Position numbers and translations under genes: made by a program | Shown: piece after piece, positions 27,287-35,247 of the stretch | How the letters are laid out: the number at the start of each line of letters is the position of its first letter | Position numbering within the stretch: the stretch's first letter is position 1 | DNA from: Ectothiorhodospiraceae bacterium | Lineage (GTDB): Bacteria > Pseudomonadota > Gammaproteobacteria > SZUA-152 | Length of the DNA: 46,898 nt | NCBI GenBank assembly: GCA_002401775.2 | Contig: NVUB02000130.1 | Coordinates: forward strand, 1-46,898 | Direction of reading: 5' to 3' | The notes under the pieces: model-generated | Seen by the model: the letters and a program-made list of their open reading frames with translations, nothing else | Told to the model about the DNA's origin: nothing | Databases searched by the model: none

Positions 27287-28843
27287 ATGAGCACCAGCAT
27301 TGAAAACATGGGTGATGAATCCACGAAAGGCGCGGTGGAAGAAAGAACTGCCCCAGTCGTGTCAAGTGTACGCGTTTTGCCTTTTGTGTTTGCCAAACGC
27401 AATGGCGTACTGGTCAACGGTGCGCCTAACAAGGATACAGGACGCGTCGTAGTACTGACCCGTCCCGGCGTCAGCAGTGCCACACTGGCAGAGGTGGGTC
27501 GTTATATGGCAAGGCCACTTCAGTTTGAAACGATAGAAGTAGACGAATTTGATGCCCGCCTGCAAAAGGCCTACGAACAGCATACGGGCGAAGCCATGCA
27601 AATGATGGGTGACCTCGACGAAGAGGCCGACCTGTTTGCAGTGGTTCAAGCTTTGCCAGAGCCTGAAGACCTTCTGGAAAGTGAAGACGATGCGCCAATC
27701 ATACGACTGATCAATGCATTACTGACACAGGCCATCAAGGAAGAAGCATCGGATATTCATATCGAGCCCTATGAAACCCGACTTGTAGTGCGTTTTCGTG
27801 TTGATGGTATGTTGCGAGAAATTCTCACCCCGCGCCGAGTTCTGGCCCCATTATTAGTGTCGCGAATTAAAGTGATGGCAAAGCTGGATATTGCCGAGAA
27901 ACGATTACCACAAGATGGACGCATCGGGTTGCGCGTCGCAGGGCGAGCGGTAGACGTGCGTGTTTCTACCATACCGACGGGCCAGGGCGAACGTGTGGTT
28001 ATGCGTTTGTTAGACAAACAAGCAGGACGCTTGAATCTTTCACATCTCGGTATGGAAGAAAGCGCGCATCGCGGAATGGCGGATATCATCCGTAAGCCCC
28101 ACGGTATCATCCTCGTCACTGGCCCTACAGGCTCCGGTAAAACGACAACACTCTATGCCGTGTTAACGGAGCTCAATGATAACAAGCGCAATATCATGAC
28201 CATTGAAGATCCCGTGGAATATGATCTTGATGGCATTAGTCAAACCAACGTAAACGCAAAAGTCGATATGACCTTTGCGCGTGGTTTACGCGCTATTCTG
28301 CGACAGGATCCAGACGTAGTAATGGTCGGTGAAATACGTGACCTGGAAACCGCAGAAATTGCTATCCAGTCATCCCTTACCGGCCACTTGGTGTTATCAA
28401 CCCTGCATACCAACAGCGCTGTTGGTTCCGTAACACGGTTGCGTGACATGGGTGTAGAGCCCTTTTTATTATCCTCGACCCTGCTCGGCGTATTAGCACA
28501 ACGGCTAGTACGTTTGTTATGCAAAGAATGTAAACAACCCTACGCACCGAATGCCGTGGATTGCGAACGCTTTGGACTGGATAAAGAAAGCCCGTTGACG
28601 TTTTACAAAGCCGAAGGTTGTAAACATTGTAATTTCCAGGGCTATCGTGGACGTACTGGCATCTACGAACTGGTCAACGTCGACGACGAACTGCGTACCA
28701 TGATCCACGATGGCAGTGGCGAACACGACATTGAACGCTACGTGCGCAAACAAAGCGCCGGTATCCGACAAGATGGCCTGCGACGCATATTAACCGGCGA
28801 CACCAGCGTAGAAGAAGTGCTGCGTGTGACAAGAGAAGATTGA
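27287..28843 (+). CDS. gspE: Type II secretion ATPase GspE
   Basis: Cytoplasmic motor of type II secretion. 518 residues. N-terminal GspL-binding domain (T2SSE_N), then the ATPase with Walker [14 protein letters not shown] (about 281-293), Asp box [10 protein letters not shown], Walker B and following [13 protein letters not shown], and His box LHTNSAVG. Two CxxC motifs (CKEC and CKHC, about 413-452) form the zinc site found in GspE but not in PilB-poor variants. The start at 27287 lacks a strong ribosome binding site; ATG 27308 is an alternative. Confidence 0.95.
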   Translation: MSTSIENMGDESTKGAVEERTAPVVSSVRVLPFVFAKRNGVLVNGAPNKDTGRVVVLTRPGVSSATLAEVGRYMARPLQFETIEVDEFDARLQKAYEQHTGEAMQMMGDLDEEADLFAVVQALPEPEDLLESEDDAPIIRLINALLTQAIKEEASDIHIEPYETRLVVRFRVDGMLREILTPRRVLAPLLVSRIKVMAKLDIAEKRLPQDGRIGLRVAGRAVDVRVSTIPTGQGERVVMRLLDKQAGRLNLSHLGMEESAHRGMADIIRKPHGIILVTGPTGSGKTTTLYAVLTELNDNKRNIMTIEDPVEYDLDGISQTNVNAKVDMTFARGLRAILRQDPDVVMVGEIRDLETAEIAIQSSLTGHLVLSTLHTNSAVGSVTRLRDMGVEPFLLSSTLLGVLAQRLVRLLCKECKQPYAPNAVDCERFGLDKESPLTFYKAEGCKHCNFQGYRGRTGIYELVNVDDELRTMIHDGSGEHDIERYVRKQSAGIRQDGLRRILTGDTSVEEVLRVTRED

Positions 28844-28899
28844 AGATCGTGTGGAGTATAAAAAATTTAATGCTGAATGATATTACCGATAGTGTTTTT

Positions 28900-28927
28900 C
28901 ACTCAGCACTTAGTGCTCAGCACTCGG
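28900..28927 (+). repeat. Heptamer tandem repeat (CACTCAG type) upstream of gspF
   Basis: CACTCAG, CACTTAG, TGCTCAG, CACTCGG in a row, ending 13 bases before the gspF start. The same heptamer family recurs at 34791-35244. Confidence 0.88.
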
Positions 28928-28940
28928 CACTTATTTAATT

Positions 28941-30152
28941 ATGGCTGCTTTCGAATATACTGCATTAGATGACCGTGGCCGCGAAAAAAGCGGTGTGCTG
29001 GAAGGCGATGCTGCCCGGCAGATTCGTCAACAGCTGCGGGAGCTGGGGCTTACACCCATCTCGGTTGAGATGGTGCAGCAACGGGAAGCCCGCAGTAAAA
29101 ACGCATTATTTCAGCGTCGCATCAGTTCCACTGACCTGGCGTTGATCACCCGGCAATGGGCGACGCTGGTGCGTTCCGGGATGCCCATTGATGAAACGCT
29201 ATTAACTGTTTCTAAACAAACAGAAAAACCGCGCCTGAAAAGCATGATGGCGGCAGTACGTTCGCGGGTACTGGAAGGCCATGCTCTGGCCGATGCTCTG
29301 GCCGATTTTCCCCATGTGTTTTCAGATCTGTTTCGCTCAACCGTAGCGGCAGGCGAACAATCCGGGCATTTGGAAGTGGTGTTGGAACGACTGGCCGATT
29401 ATACCGAGTCACGGCAGCAACTTTCCCAGAAAATGATGTTGGCGTTAATTTACCCGGCGTTACTGACCTTGGTTGCCATTGCCGTCGTCATTTTATTGCT
29501 CGCCTACGTCGTGCCGCAAGTCGTACAAGTATTCGACAATATCGGCCAGGAATTACCGGCACTCACGCGGGGCTTGATTGCCAGCAGTGAATTTGTACAG
29601 AGCTATGGTTTCGGCATTTTTCTTGTGCTATTAGTTACTGGTGTAGGGTTTACCTATTCCCTGAAATCACATGCGGTTCGTTTACGTTTTCATAAAGTAT
29701 TACTGATAACACCGTTAATCGGCAGACTGGTAAAAGGCCTGGAAACGGCGCGTTTTGCGCGTACCTTCAGTATATTGGTGGCGAGTGGTGTGCCCGTGCT
29801 GGACGGTATGAAAATATCCGCACAAGTCATGGTCAACTTGCCCATGCGTGAGGCCGTAGACAACGCCGCAAAACGGGTGCGAGAAGGTTCGGGTATCCAT
29901 TTAGCGTTAGAATCTTGTGGCTATTTCCCTCCGATGACGGTACACCTCATTGCCAGTGGTGAGTCCAGTGGTAATCTCGAAGAAATGCTGGAGCGCGCCG
30001 CCGGTGGTCAGGAGCGGGAAATGGAAACGCTGATTTCCGGCTTGATGGGCTTGTTTGAACCTCTGTTGATATTAAGCATGGGCGTTGTCGTCTTGGTGAT
30101 CGTCCTGGCAATCTTGCTGCCGATATTTGATCTGAACCAACTCGTACAGTAA
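28941..30152 (+). CDS. gspF: Type II secretion inner-membrane platform protein GspF
   Basis: Polytopic platform protein that couples the GspE motor to pseudopilus growth. 403 residues, as usual. Two T2SSF domains are visible (about 68-195 and 270-393) with GEQSGHLEVVLERLADY and GESSGNLEEMLERAA, and three hydrophobic segments around 167-190, 220-240 and 370-395. No clear Shine-Dalgarno precedes the ATG; the heptamer repeat occupies that zone. No gspG follows, the next gene being on the opposite strand. Confidence 0.94.
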   Translation: MAAFEYTALDDRGREKSGVLEGDAARQIRQQLRELGLTPISVEMVQQREARSKNALFQRRISSTDLALITRQWATLVRSGMPIDETLLTVSKQTEKPRLKSMMAAVRSRVLEGHALADALADFPHVFSDLFRSTVAAGEQSGHLEVVLERLADYTESRQQLSQKMMLALIYPALLTLVAIAVVILLLAYVVPQVVQVFDNIGQELPALTRGLIASSEFVQSYGFGIFLVLLVTGVGFTYSLKSHAVRLRFHKVLLITPLIGRLVKGLETARFARTFSILVASGVPVLDGMKISAQVMVNLPMREAVDNAAKRVREGSGIHLALESCGYFPPMTVHLIASGESSGNLEEMLERAAGGQEREMETLISGLMGLFEPLLILSMGVVVLVIVLAILLPIFDLNQLVQ

Positions 30153-30187
30153 CTCGTAAATTCCTAGCGCCGTTAGCGGGAGTCGGG

Positions 30188-31219
30188 TTACGGTATTCCT
30201 CCGTTTGATTTCAAACCTTTTTCTGTCTTCCGTAAAACGTATTGTTGCGCCTGCTGTATGGCATTCAATGTTTCATTATAGCTTTCCATGTGCGCCCCTC
30301 CTAAATCCACCGCATGTCGTGCATATTTTTCCGCCTCGTTTAACTGGCCCAGTTCCATCAGTACCTGCGCCAAATTATTGTGAGCCACTGCCGCTTCAGG
30401 CTGGGCATTCATTGCCCGTCGAAAAGCCCTGGATGCTGACGGTAAATCGCCTAACGCATAGGCGCTGTTGCCTACTCCCATTTGTGCGACAAAATTGTTC
30501 GGCCATCTTGTCAGTGCAGAACGGTAGGCAGTGTTGACCCGTTGCCAACGACCTTTCAACGTCGTGTTTTCGATGTCCACTACACTGCGAAGGTAGCGCT
30601 CTGCGGTGGCCGTTGCGGGAAGATTGTCGGGTGCTGTAATCACAAGCCCCCAGTAATTGCTGCGCGCCCAGGTCAGCTCAAAAGTATCCATAGCCGTCAT
30701 ATGACGCGCCTCCATGCCTGAGCGAAGAATGACGGTCCGTTGGGGTATGTTAAAACCAATAACAACGGCGTAGTGCCACTGTGGTGCCCAGTTGAACCCC
30801 AGGTTTTGTAAAACCAGTACCGGATTACCAGCAGTAATTTCCGAAAATAGTGCGAATAACGTTGGCTCTATTTTATAGGGCACACGATTATGGCGGCGAG
30901 TACTGGCCAGTATCTCAATCTGCAAAGATCCTCGGCGTGACGGTAGATAAATTTCGCTTTGCAATGATTGCGCATCGATTTTTACCCCGCTGTGATTAAG
31001 CACGGTGGCCAGGGCCGCCGGCCCGCATTGATACTGTTGTTGTGGAAAAAAGGGGGTGTGAGAAAGCTCTTTCTGGTCAGGAAAACCAGCGGGGTTTACC
31101 CGCAGCTGTTGGGTTTGCAGCCCGCTGGCACAACCCGACAGCACCAGTAACAGGCTGTAAAATAAAAAGTAGCGAAAATGGTGGCAAAAGCGGTGGTGAA
31201 TGAGCCGCCGGTCGCTCAT
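30188..31219 (-). CDS. PA2778-type C39-like cysteine peptidase lipoprotein with TPR repeats
   Basis: 343 residues from ATG 31219. A lipobox LVLSGCAS follows the hydrophobic segment, so it is predicted to be a lipoprotein. The peptidase_C39-like domain has the catalytic Cys in QYQCGPAALATVL and the His in WHYAVVIGF. The C-terminal part contains TPR-like helices (NNFVAQMGVGNSAYALGDL, AVAHNNLAQVLMELGQLNEA). A longer reading from ATG 31279 has a better GGA at six bases but would put 20 extra residues, partly from a 10-bp tandem repeat, before the signal sequence. Lies 14 to 74 bases after the PA2779-type gene; the pair is conserved together in Pseudomonas. Substrate unknown. Confidence 0.8.
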   Translation of the reverse strand: MSDRRLIHHRFCHHFRYFLFYSLLLVLSGCASGLQTQQLRVNPAGFPDQKELSHTPFFPQQQYQCGPAALATVLNHSGVKIDAQSLQSEIYLPSRRGSLQIEILASTRRHNRVPYKIEPTLFALFSEITAGNPVLVLQNLGFNWAPQWHYAVVIGFNIPQRTVILRSGMEARHMTAMDTFELTWARSNYWGLVITAPDNLPATATAERYLRSVVDIENTTLKGRWQRVNTAYRSALTRWPNNFVAQMGVGNSAYALGDLPSASRAFRRAMNAQPEAAVAHNNLAQVLMELGQLNEAEKYARHAVDLGGAHMESYNETLNAIQQAQQYVLRKTEKGLKSNGGIP

Positions 31220-31233
31220 GGAACTTGGGTTTT

Positions 31234-31263
31234 GTGAAGTTTCGTGAAGTTTCGTGTAATTTC
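31234..31263 (+). repeat. Tandem 10-bp repeat, three copies, at the start of the PA2778-type gene
   Basis: GTGAAGTTTC (31234-31243), GTGAAGTTTC (31244-31253), GTGTAATTTC (31254-31263). It lies between the two candidate start codons. Confidence 0.85.
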
Positions 31264-31293
31264 GCAAAGTGCAGCGCATTACTCGTCCGCTTT

Positions 31294-31698
31294 TTATTTT
31301 AGGGTCTTTTTAACAAAAGGAAAGACTTCGGTATAACCTAATATATCAGTCGCGAGTAATACCAGAAATACAATTAATGCAGTACCAAGGATGCCACTGC
31401 CAGCCGGTAATTCGTCGAGTTGTTCAGTGAGCGTGTTCACTTCCTCATGGGTCAACGTGGCAATGCGGCTTTGTAATTGGGACATATCAACACCGGCCTG
31501 CGTTAATTGGGTTGCTAATTCATCCCGTTGCAGCAATGTGATGAGATAAGCGCGGTCTTGTTGTGCCTGTGAATCGTTCATCAACTGCGGGGTACCAATC
31601 AACGCCGCCTGGCTCATGGGAGCAAATGCGCTCATGGATACAATGATGAGCAATAGCAGTTTTGAAATGGTCTGGGTGAGAATGGTAGGGGATTTCAC
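31294..31698 (-). CDS. PA2779-type small exported membrane protein
   Basis: 134 residues. Signal peptide ending in SQA, then a helical region with QAQQDRAYLITLLQRDELATQL and LQSRIATLTHEEVNTLTEQL, and a C-terminal transmembrane segment GILGTALIVFLVLLATDILG followed by a short basic tail. This is the PA2779 family layout; the family is found beside PA2778-type peptidases, as here. The conserved helices and the single membrane anchor suggest a periplasmic partner or substrate of the peptidase, which is inference. Confidence 0.75.
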   Translation of the reverse strand: MKSPTILTQTISKLLLLIIVSMSAFAPMSQAALIGTPQLMNDSQAQQDRAYLITLLQRDELATQLTQAGVDMSQLQSRIATLTHEEVNTLTEQLDELPAGSGILGTALIVFLVLLATDILGYTEVFPFVKKTLK

Positions 31699-32340
31699 GA
31701 TTTATTACCTTTTTGTGGTGATGATGACGAGTTTTCTAATCGCTCGTGTATTGAATGTTGTCGCTTAGGTCGTACAACCGTTTACATCATAACTGTTCAT
31801 AACAACTTATCACTACTCGTTACAATATATAACGACTCACAACTGCTCATATGCTACATGAGGCCATGGTAAGTGCTGATTTTTTTGTCGTGTTGGTTGC
31901 CGTGCAATAGCCCTATAGCCCTATTAGCCCTTAAAAATAACCTTATAGTGGCTCATAGGATGAGGCTTCGCGGTTTGGCGTGATAAACTGGATTTTACCT
32001 AAGGGTGTCATGCTTGCCTATATTTCGGGATGCTTTTGTTTGTTTTTTATGCTTGCCCGAGTGAAACTTATGGTATAGGGTTGTGCGTGAAAGTTTCATT
32101 CTGGAGTGAGGGTGGTTTTGTAATCCTGCGCTAAGACATTGTTTATTGGTTCAAGCGATTAATCCAGCGCTGAATAATATTGGATTACCCTTGCGACATG
32201 GGAATGTGCGGCAGGGATGTGGCGCTACGTTACCGTTAAATTAAAACAGTACAGTGCTGAGGTCGTGTGGTCGCATGATGGAATTACCTATTATGATGTA
32301 CGTGCGTGTCAATACGCCTGATGTATAGAGGCAAATAGTG
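31699..32340. other. Intergenic stretch between divergent PA2779-type gene and diguanylate cyclase
   Basis: About 640 bases without a gene. Left part (31780-31855) is a run of degenerate AACTnnTCAT/TATAACnnCTC-like repeats; 31908-31930 has three imperfect copies of TAGCCCTAT. Promoters for both flanking genes must be here, but none is clear. Confidence 0.55.
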
Positions 32341-33795
32341 ATGGGGAATAAGGAACGGAGTGTTTATCGTTCGCCCGTACTGGATAAAGTGTTGCTTTTG
32401 TTGGCGGACCTGAAGCGTTCGCCGTCTGGTGCGATTATCCACGGACATATTGAGCAGATGTTGTCCGAGATGGAAGGCGAACATCGCAAGACAGAAGAGG
32501 CCTACGCCAGTTTTCTGGATATGTTAATGGAAGCCTGTATCTCGCTGATACCGGCTGACTCGCCGTTGCATACACATTTGCGGCTGGTGCAATTGCGCCT
32601 GACACCCCCGTTATCGGTTTCCGAACTGGGCGTTCTAAACCGGTCTGTTGAGGCAGTTGCCGACGAGTTAGTGCAATCAAATGGTTTTCGTGGCCACGAT
32701 CTTGCGCCAGCGTTGAGCCATGTTATTGAGCGTTTTGGTGGGCCAGTTGCTCGCGCCAGAACGTCGCCAACGGTCTCCTCGACCTCCGCTGCTTCACCAC
32801 CACCATCTCATCCCGCTCAAGATGCCCGGCCTTCACCTCAGAAAACAGGGCAGCACGACACCTCGAGTCATCCAGCCCATGAATCCGCCCGCAACGCAGA
32901 TTCAGCATCAGAGCTAACGGTAAATACAACTTATCGTGCCCACCTTGATGAAAAACGCGAGGAAATGCAAAAGTTGCAAGCCGATTTTGTTGCGCAAATG
33001 AGTGAGGCTGTAACGGAGAGCGACGCCTTTGGTAACGTGCTCGCAGATACTTTGACAAGCATTCAGCAAGCGGAAGCAATGGACGACCTTGGCTCTCAGC
33101 GCCAAGAGCTGGAAAAATCCCTGGAGCATATGATAGAGGGGCATAAGGCCCTGGCAGAAAAATTTTGTCGCGCCCAAGAATATCTCAGCATCATAGAAGA
33201 TGACAATAAACAACTCAGTGAAGAGCTGGACCGCGTGCGGCTCCTCAGTCTTACGGATGAATTGACGCGGCTATCCAACCGCCGGGCCTTTATGCGACGC
33301 TTGGAAGATGAAGTGAGTCGTGTGCAGCGCCACGGTTTTCCGTTAAGCCTGGTGTTGATAGACTTGGATTTCTTCAAGCGCATTAATGATCTGCGCGGGC
33401 ATGCAGCCGGTGATGAAGTGCTGAGTAGCTATGCTGATGATGTCCTGTCAATCTTCCGTCATCATGATTTGGTGGCGCGATATGGTGGTGAAGAATTTGC
33501 GGTGTTGTTACCGAACACTTCTCAGGAAGGCGTGGTTTGTGCGCTGAAAAAAGTGCGTCGCAGGCTAACCCAGGTCAATTCGTGGCGAGACCCGGAAGCC
33601 GTGGCATTGCCTACTTTTTCGGCGGGCGTCGCACAATTTCGAGCAGGAGAAACGAGTGGCAGCCTGATTGAGCGTGCCGATTCAGCCTTGTACGCCGCAA
33701 AACGTAATGGTCGGGATTGTATTGAAGTTAATGGTGCAGAGTCAGAGCACGTTGCTCCATCGGTAGAGCTCCCCAGCCAGGAGAGTTCGAGTTAA
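32341..33795 (+). CDS. Diguanylate cyclase (GGEEF domain)
   Basis: Synthesises cyclic di-GMP from two GTP. 484 residues from ATG 32341, preceded by AGAGG; a GTG lies directly upstream in frame. The N-terminal 130 residues are a helical domain of unknown role, followed by a Pro/Ser/Thr-rich linker (about 135-185) and a long coiled-coil (about 195-300). The GGDEF domain begins with SLTDELTRLSNRRAF (about 301-315); the active-site motif is GGEEF in ARYGGEEFAVLLP, and the inhibitory I-site RHHD stands five residues before it, so product inhibition is likely. No transmembrane segment; soluble. It is monocistronic or co-transcribed with the pncC gene 42 bases downstream. Confidence 0.92.
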   Translation: MGNKERSVYRSPVLDKVLLLLADLKRSPSGAIIHGHIEQMLSEMEGEHRKTEEAYASFLDMLMEACISLIPADSPLHTHLRLVQLRLTPPLSVSELGVLNRSVEAVADELVQSNGFRGHDLAPALSHVIERFGGPVARARTSPTVSSTSAASPPPSHPAQDARPSPQKTGQHDTSSHPAHESARNADSASELTVNTTYRAHLDEKREEMQKLQADFVAQMSEAVTESDAFGNVLADTLTSIQQAEAMDDLGSQRQELEKSLEHMIEGHKALAEKFCRAQEYLSIIEDDNKQLSEELDRVRLLSLTDELTRLSNRRAFMRRLEDEVSRVQRHGFPLSLVLIDLDFFKRINDLRGHAAGDEVLSSYADDVLSIFRHHDLVARYGGEEFAVLLPNTSQEGVVCALKKVRRRLTQVNSWRDPEAVALPTFSAGVAQFRAGETSGSLIERADSALYAAKRNGRDCIEVNGAESEHVAPSVELPSQESSS

Positions 33796-33837
33796 CTAAT
33801 GGCTGCTCGAGAGTGTGTTATGCGTTAGGCTTTCGGT

Positions 33838-34383
33838 ATGGACATTTCACCTTCTCTAGCATCAACCAATGAACGATTGCAAAAGCTGTCCCGGCAGTTG
33901 GGGGCGGCTTTGTCATCGCGTTCCTGGATGTTGGTCACCGCCGAGTCCTGCACAGGGGGCGGCATCGCCGCCGCAATCACGGATATTGAGGGTAGCTCTC
34001 AATGGTTCGAACGTGGTTTTGTGACATATTCCAATCAATCCAAGCAAGAAATGCTGGGAGTGTCTAAAAGTACCCTGGCGGAAAAAGGTGCGGTGAGTGA
34101 GAGCATTGTTACTGAAATGACGGCCGGTGCGTTAGCCAGCAGCAGAGCGCAAATAGCCGTAGCGGTAAGTGGTATCGCCGGCCCGGCAGGTGGTACGCCG
34201 GACAAACCAGTAGGTATGGTTTGCCTGGCCTGGCAAATACTGGGTGAAAAACCAGTATCAAAAATCGAATATTTTAAGGGTGATCGTGCCGCAATTCGAC
34301 ATCAAGCGATAGAGAGCGCCTTGCGTGGTTTGCTGGAAATGCTGCCCGTAGCAGGCAAATCCAGTGCGCTCACCCGTTCCTAA
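33838..34383 (+). CDS. pncC: CinA C-terminal domain protein, probable NMN deamidase PncC
   Basis: Predicted nicotinamide-nucleotide amidase, converting NMN to nicotinate mononucleotide in pyridine nucleotide salvage. 181 residues covering only the CinA C-terminal domain. Landmarks: TAESCTGGGIAAAITDIEGS (about 38-57), FVTYSNQSKQEMLGV and VAVSGIAGPAGGTPDKPVG (about 104-122). The gene usually stands directly before recA in this group; here 2 kb of repeats and a WYL regulator have come between. Confidence 0.9.
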   Translation: MDISPSLASTNERLQKLSRQLGAALSSRSWMLVTAESCTGGGIAAAITDIEGSSQWFERGFVTYSNQSKQEMLGVSKSTLAEKGAVSESIVTEMTAGALASSRAQIAVAVSGIAGPAGGTPDKPVGMVCLAWQILGEKPVSKIEYFKGDRAAIRHQAIESALRGLLEMLPVAGKSSALTRS

Positions 34384-34388
34384 AGGCT

Positions 34389-34577
34389 TTAAGTCTTGGG
34401 CGGCTTCACCCACTTCTGCGCGTCAAATTCAACGGCCTCAACGATTATTTTTTGCACTATGCTCATTGAGCCGTTAAAATGGTCAGCATCAAAATCTGCA
34501 CTCCTACGTTCCGTGCCCCAAGAAAAAAGCGTGAGATACCAAGTCGTGCGGGAATGGGTTTTGAAGAGGGGCGAGTG
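34389..34577 (-). pseudogene. Possible 3' remnant of an unknown gene
   Basis: On the minus strand a frame open over 62 codons ends at 34389. It reads like a protein: THSRTTWYLTLFSWGTE, then FDADHFNGSMSIVQKIIVEA and VEFDAQKWVKPPKT. There is no start codon near its beginning, where it meets a heptamer AGTGCTA and the first 203-bp repeat. It could be the tail of a gene truncated by repeat activity. Family not recognised. Confidence 0.35.
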
Positions 34578-34779
34578 CTAAGTCGGTTTTAAGTAGGTCA
34601 GGTTACGCCGTTACCTGACAACATGCCGCAAGGCATCACTCTGGCGTGGAATTCCTCTCACAATGCCAAACTATGGTGAGTTGAAAGCGGCCGTGGAGCA
34701 TAAAAATTAGTTAACCGTAAAATGTCATGGTGCTGCGCAACGTGACCTACGAAAACCACCTTTTCGCACTTGTCCTCAG
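34577..34779 (+). repeat. Structured ~200-bp repeat element, copy 1
   Basis: About 93% identical to 34989-35188 by eye, with a 3-base indel. Contains hairpins GTCAGGT/ACCTGAC, ATGCC-GCAA-GGCAT (GNRA-type tetraloop) and GTCATG/CGTGAC near the 3' part (T-G wobble). No coding frame is shared by the copies. Confidence 0.85.
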
Positions 34780-34790
34780 GCTTAAAAGAT

Positions 34791-34806
34791 AGTGCTAAGT
34801 GCTAAG
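34791..34806 (+). repeat. Heptamer repeat AGTGCTA, two copies plus
   Basis: AGTGCTA AGTGCTA AGTT directly after repeat copy 1; the reverse complement is TAGCACT, related to the CACTCAG/CACTTAG heptamers. Confidence 0.75.
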
Positions 34807-34956
34807 TTAAAGACCCTGCAACTTTCCTTCTGTGGACTTATCGCTGACCTTTGTGGGTCACGTTGCAAAGCACCACGACGATCATGTCCTGCCGAGAACA
34901 TGTGTGCTCGATCTAACCGTTGCGTCATGGTGCTGCGCAACGCGTCTACATAATTC

Positions 34957-34980
34957 GAGTGCTGAGTGCTGAGTGCTGAG
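34957..34980 (+). repeat. Heptamer repeat GAGTGCT, 3.4 copies
   Basis: GAGTGCT three times then GAG, immediately before repeat copy 2. Confidence 0.85.
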
Positions 34981-34988
34981 GGCCTAGA

Positions 34989-35188
34989 GCTAAGTCGGTT
35001 TTAAGGTCAGGTTACGCCGTTATCTGACAACATGCCGCAAGGCATCACTCCGGCGTGGAATTCCTCTCGCAATGCCAAACTAGGGTGGGTTGAAAGTGGC
35101 CGTGGAGCATAAAAATTAGTTAACCGTAAAATGTCACGTAGCGGCGCAACGTGACCTACGAAAACCACTTCTTCGCAATTGTCTTCAG
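34989..35188 (+). repeat. Structured ~200-bp repeat element, copy 2
   Basis: Second copy of the element at 34577-34779. Here GTCACGT/ACGTGAC is a perfect 7-bp stem where copy 1 has a wobble, and the first stem has one G-T pair in place of G-C. Confidence 0.85.
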
Positions 35189-35195
35189 TTTTCAG

Positions 35196-35244
35196 CGCTC
35201 AGTCCTCAGCACTCAGTCCTTAGTCCTCAGTCCTCAGCACTAAT
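35196..35244 (+). repeat. Degenerate heptamer array, seven units
   Basis: CGCTCAG TCCTCAG CACTCAG TCCTTAG TCCTCAG TCCTCAG CACTAAT. It ends three bases from the stop codon of the WYL gene. Confidence 0.88.
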
Positions 35245-35247
35245 CCC

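Noticed and set aside
34791-35244. CRISPR array
   Set aside because: The repeats are 7-bp tandem units and two 200-bp copies, without regular repeat-spacer structure; no cas gene is in the window.
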